In this document: piece by piece, positions 4,687 to 5,484 of the stretch | Layout: every line of letters begins with the position of its first letter | Numbering within the stretch: the first letter of the stretch is position 1 | NCBI GenBank assembly: GCA_028820945.1 | Contig: JAPPHW010000206.1 | Coordinates: 1-5,484, forward strand | Direction of reading: 5' to 3' | Length of the DNA stretch: 5,484 nt | Source of the DNA: Defluviicoccus sp. | GTDB taxonomy: Bacteria > Pseudomonadota > Alphaproteobacteria > MPNO01 | Translations under genes and position numbers: made by a program | The notes under the pieces: model-generated | Told to the model about the DNA's origin: nothing | Seen by the model: only the letters and a program-made list of their open reading frames with translations | The model's database searches: none

Positions 4687-5484
4687 TCACGACGCCGGTT
4701 TTCGCTGGATCATTCGAAAAAGCGGCAGTGTCACCAGGGTTATCAGCACGATCCGGGCGATGTGATAGGCGGTCACGAGTGGCACGCCCAGGCCGAGAAT
4801 CTCGGCTGTGATGCTCATTTCGGCGAGCCCCCCCGGGCAAGTCGCCGCGACCATGGTGGTCAGCGGAATCCCCGATACCGCGCCGATAGCCGCCGCCAGA
4901 CCGATGCTCGCGACAAGCAGCATGATCGTCGACAGCACGGCGCCCACGATCACGCGCGGGGCCCGGCGCATGGGTTCGCGGTCGAATCGCTCACCGAGCG
5001 CCGCGCCGATGAGAAGCTGGCCGAGGATCAGGAAAGTATCGGGCAGGCCGGAGAGCTCGATCTCGCTCGCCGTCAGCAGGCCCGCGAACCCGACCGCCCC
5101 CAGCATCCACGCGTTGGTGACGCCGAACCGGTTGAGAAGAAAGGCGGAACCCGCGCAGCCGGCGATCAGGATAGGGAGCAGCGACCAGTCCACCGGGATC
5201 GAACGGAGACTGAAAAGGTTGTCGCCCGTCGTTCCCAGCCAGGTCAACCCGACAGGCACGGTCACGACGACGATGCCGACGCGAACCGTCTGCGACAGGG
5301 CCACGGCCACGGGTTCCGCCCGGAACCGGTCGCCCAGGGTCAGCATCTCCGCCATTCCGCCGGGGACGTTGCCGAAATAGGCGGTCGCCGGGTCGAGGCG
5401 GGCGATCCGGATCTGGATCAGGGCGCCCACCCCGCCCAGCATCACCGCGACGACCGCGGCGATGGCCATCCAGTGCAGCTGGCC
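4687..5484 (-). CDS. AbrB-family membrane protein, N-terminus beyond window
   Basis: This polytopic inner-membrane protein belongs to the AbrB duplication family (Pfam AbrB, often labelled AbrB-family regulator or putative ammonia monooxygenase). 265 residues are visible, of about 350 expected, so roughly 80-90 N-terminal residues lie beyond the right edge. Counting from the Met at 5469, the duplicated family motif occurs twice: N-V-P-G-G-M-A-E-M (34-42) and A-T-C-P-G-G-L-A-E-M (209-218). Between them are L-L-I-G-A-A-L-G-E-R-F (152-162) and a T-N-A-W-M-L-G segment (118-124). About seven hydrophobic spans are visible, for example near 1-20, 60-80, 97-113, 121-135, 145-160, 172-196 and 230-253. 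The internal repeat resembles that of membrane transporters, and E. coli AbrB is described as a regulator of aidB; the biochemical role is not established. It is unrelated to the DNA-binding AbrB of Bacillus. Its stop is 3 bp from the gpmA stop. Confidence 0.9.
   Translation of the reverse strand, partial: GQLHWMAIAAVVAVMLGGVGALIQIRIARLDPATAYFGNVPGGMAEMLTLGDRFRAEPVAVALSQTVRVGIVVVTVPVGLTWLGTTGDNLFSLRSIPVDWSLLPILIAGCAGSAFLLNRFGVTNAWMLGAVGFAGLLTASEIELSGLPDTFLILGQLLIGAALGERFDREPMRRAPRVIVGAVLSTIMLLVASIGLAAAIGAVSGIPLTTMVAATCPGGLAEMSITAEILGLGVPLVTAYHIARIVLITLVTLPLFRMIQRKPAS

Overview
The window reads as an ordinary chromosomal stretch of a high-GC alphaproteobacterium. The evidence is a P-II protein of the alphaproteobacterial GlnB type, strong G/C preference at third codon positions, GTG and TTG starts, and an ECF sigma factor paired with an exported EF-hand protein. 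I see no insertion sequence, integrase, phage gene or CRISPR array.

Left part (1-2182), all minus strand. A three-gene operon runs leftward: an exported four-EF-hand protein (2182 to 1679), an ECF sigma factor (1661 to 1074), then a single-pass membrane protein in the usual anti-sigma position (1071 to 448). It is followed by a 248-bp intergenic region holding a perfect 10-bp inverted repeat and a sigma70-like promoter, then by the 5' part of glnB (199 to 1), which is cut by the window edge. The operon suggests an envelope-signal circuit in which an exported calcium-binding protein, a membrane sensor and a sigma factor are made together. That circuit is an inference. It is the best candidate here for a poorly described system.

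Middle part (2183-3600), plus strand. A 132-bp divergent intergenic region precedes a fold-type I PLP aminotransferase of the kynurenine/methionine aminotransferase-like group (2315-3478). A tRNA-His (GTG) gene follows closely, and its likely promoter has a -35 box that overlaps the aminotransferase stop codon.

Right part (3601-5484). After tRNA-His come a short inverted-repeat region, a 54-codon hydrophilic proline-rich ORF (3674-3838) and gpmA (3940-4683, TTG start), which encodes full-length cofactor-dependent phosphoglycerate mutase. gpmA converges on a minus-strand AbrB-family membrane protein gene (4687 to beyond 5484, N-terminus missing) with only 3 bp between stop codons. Apart from glnB (nitrogen signalling) and gpmA (glycolysis), the genes share no evident pathway.
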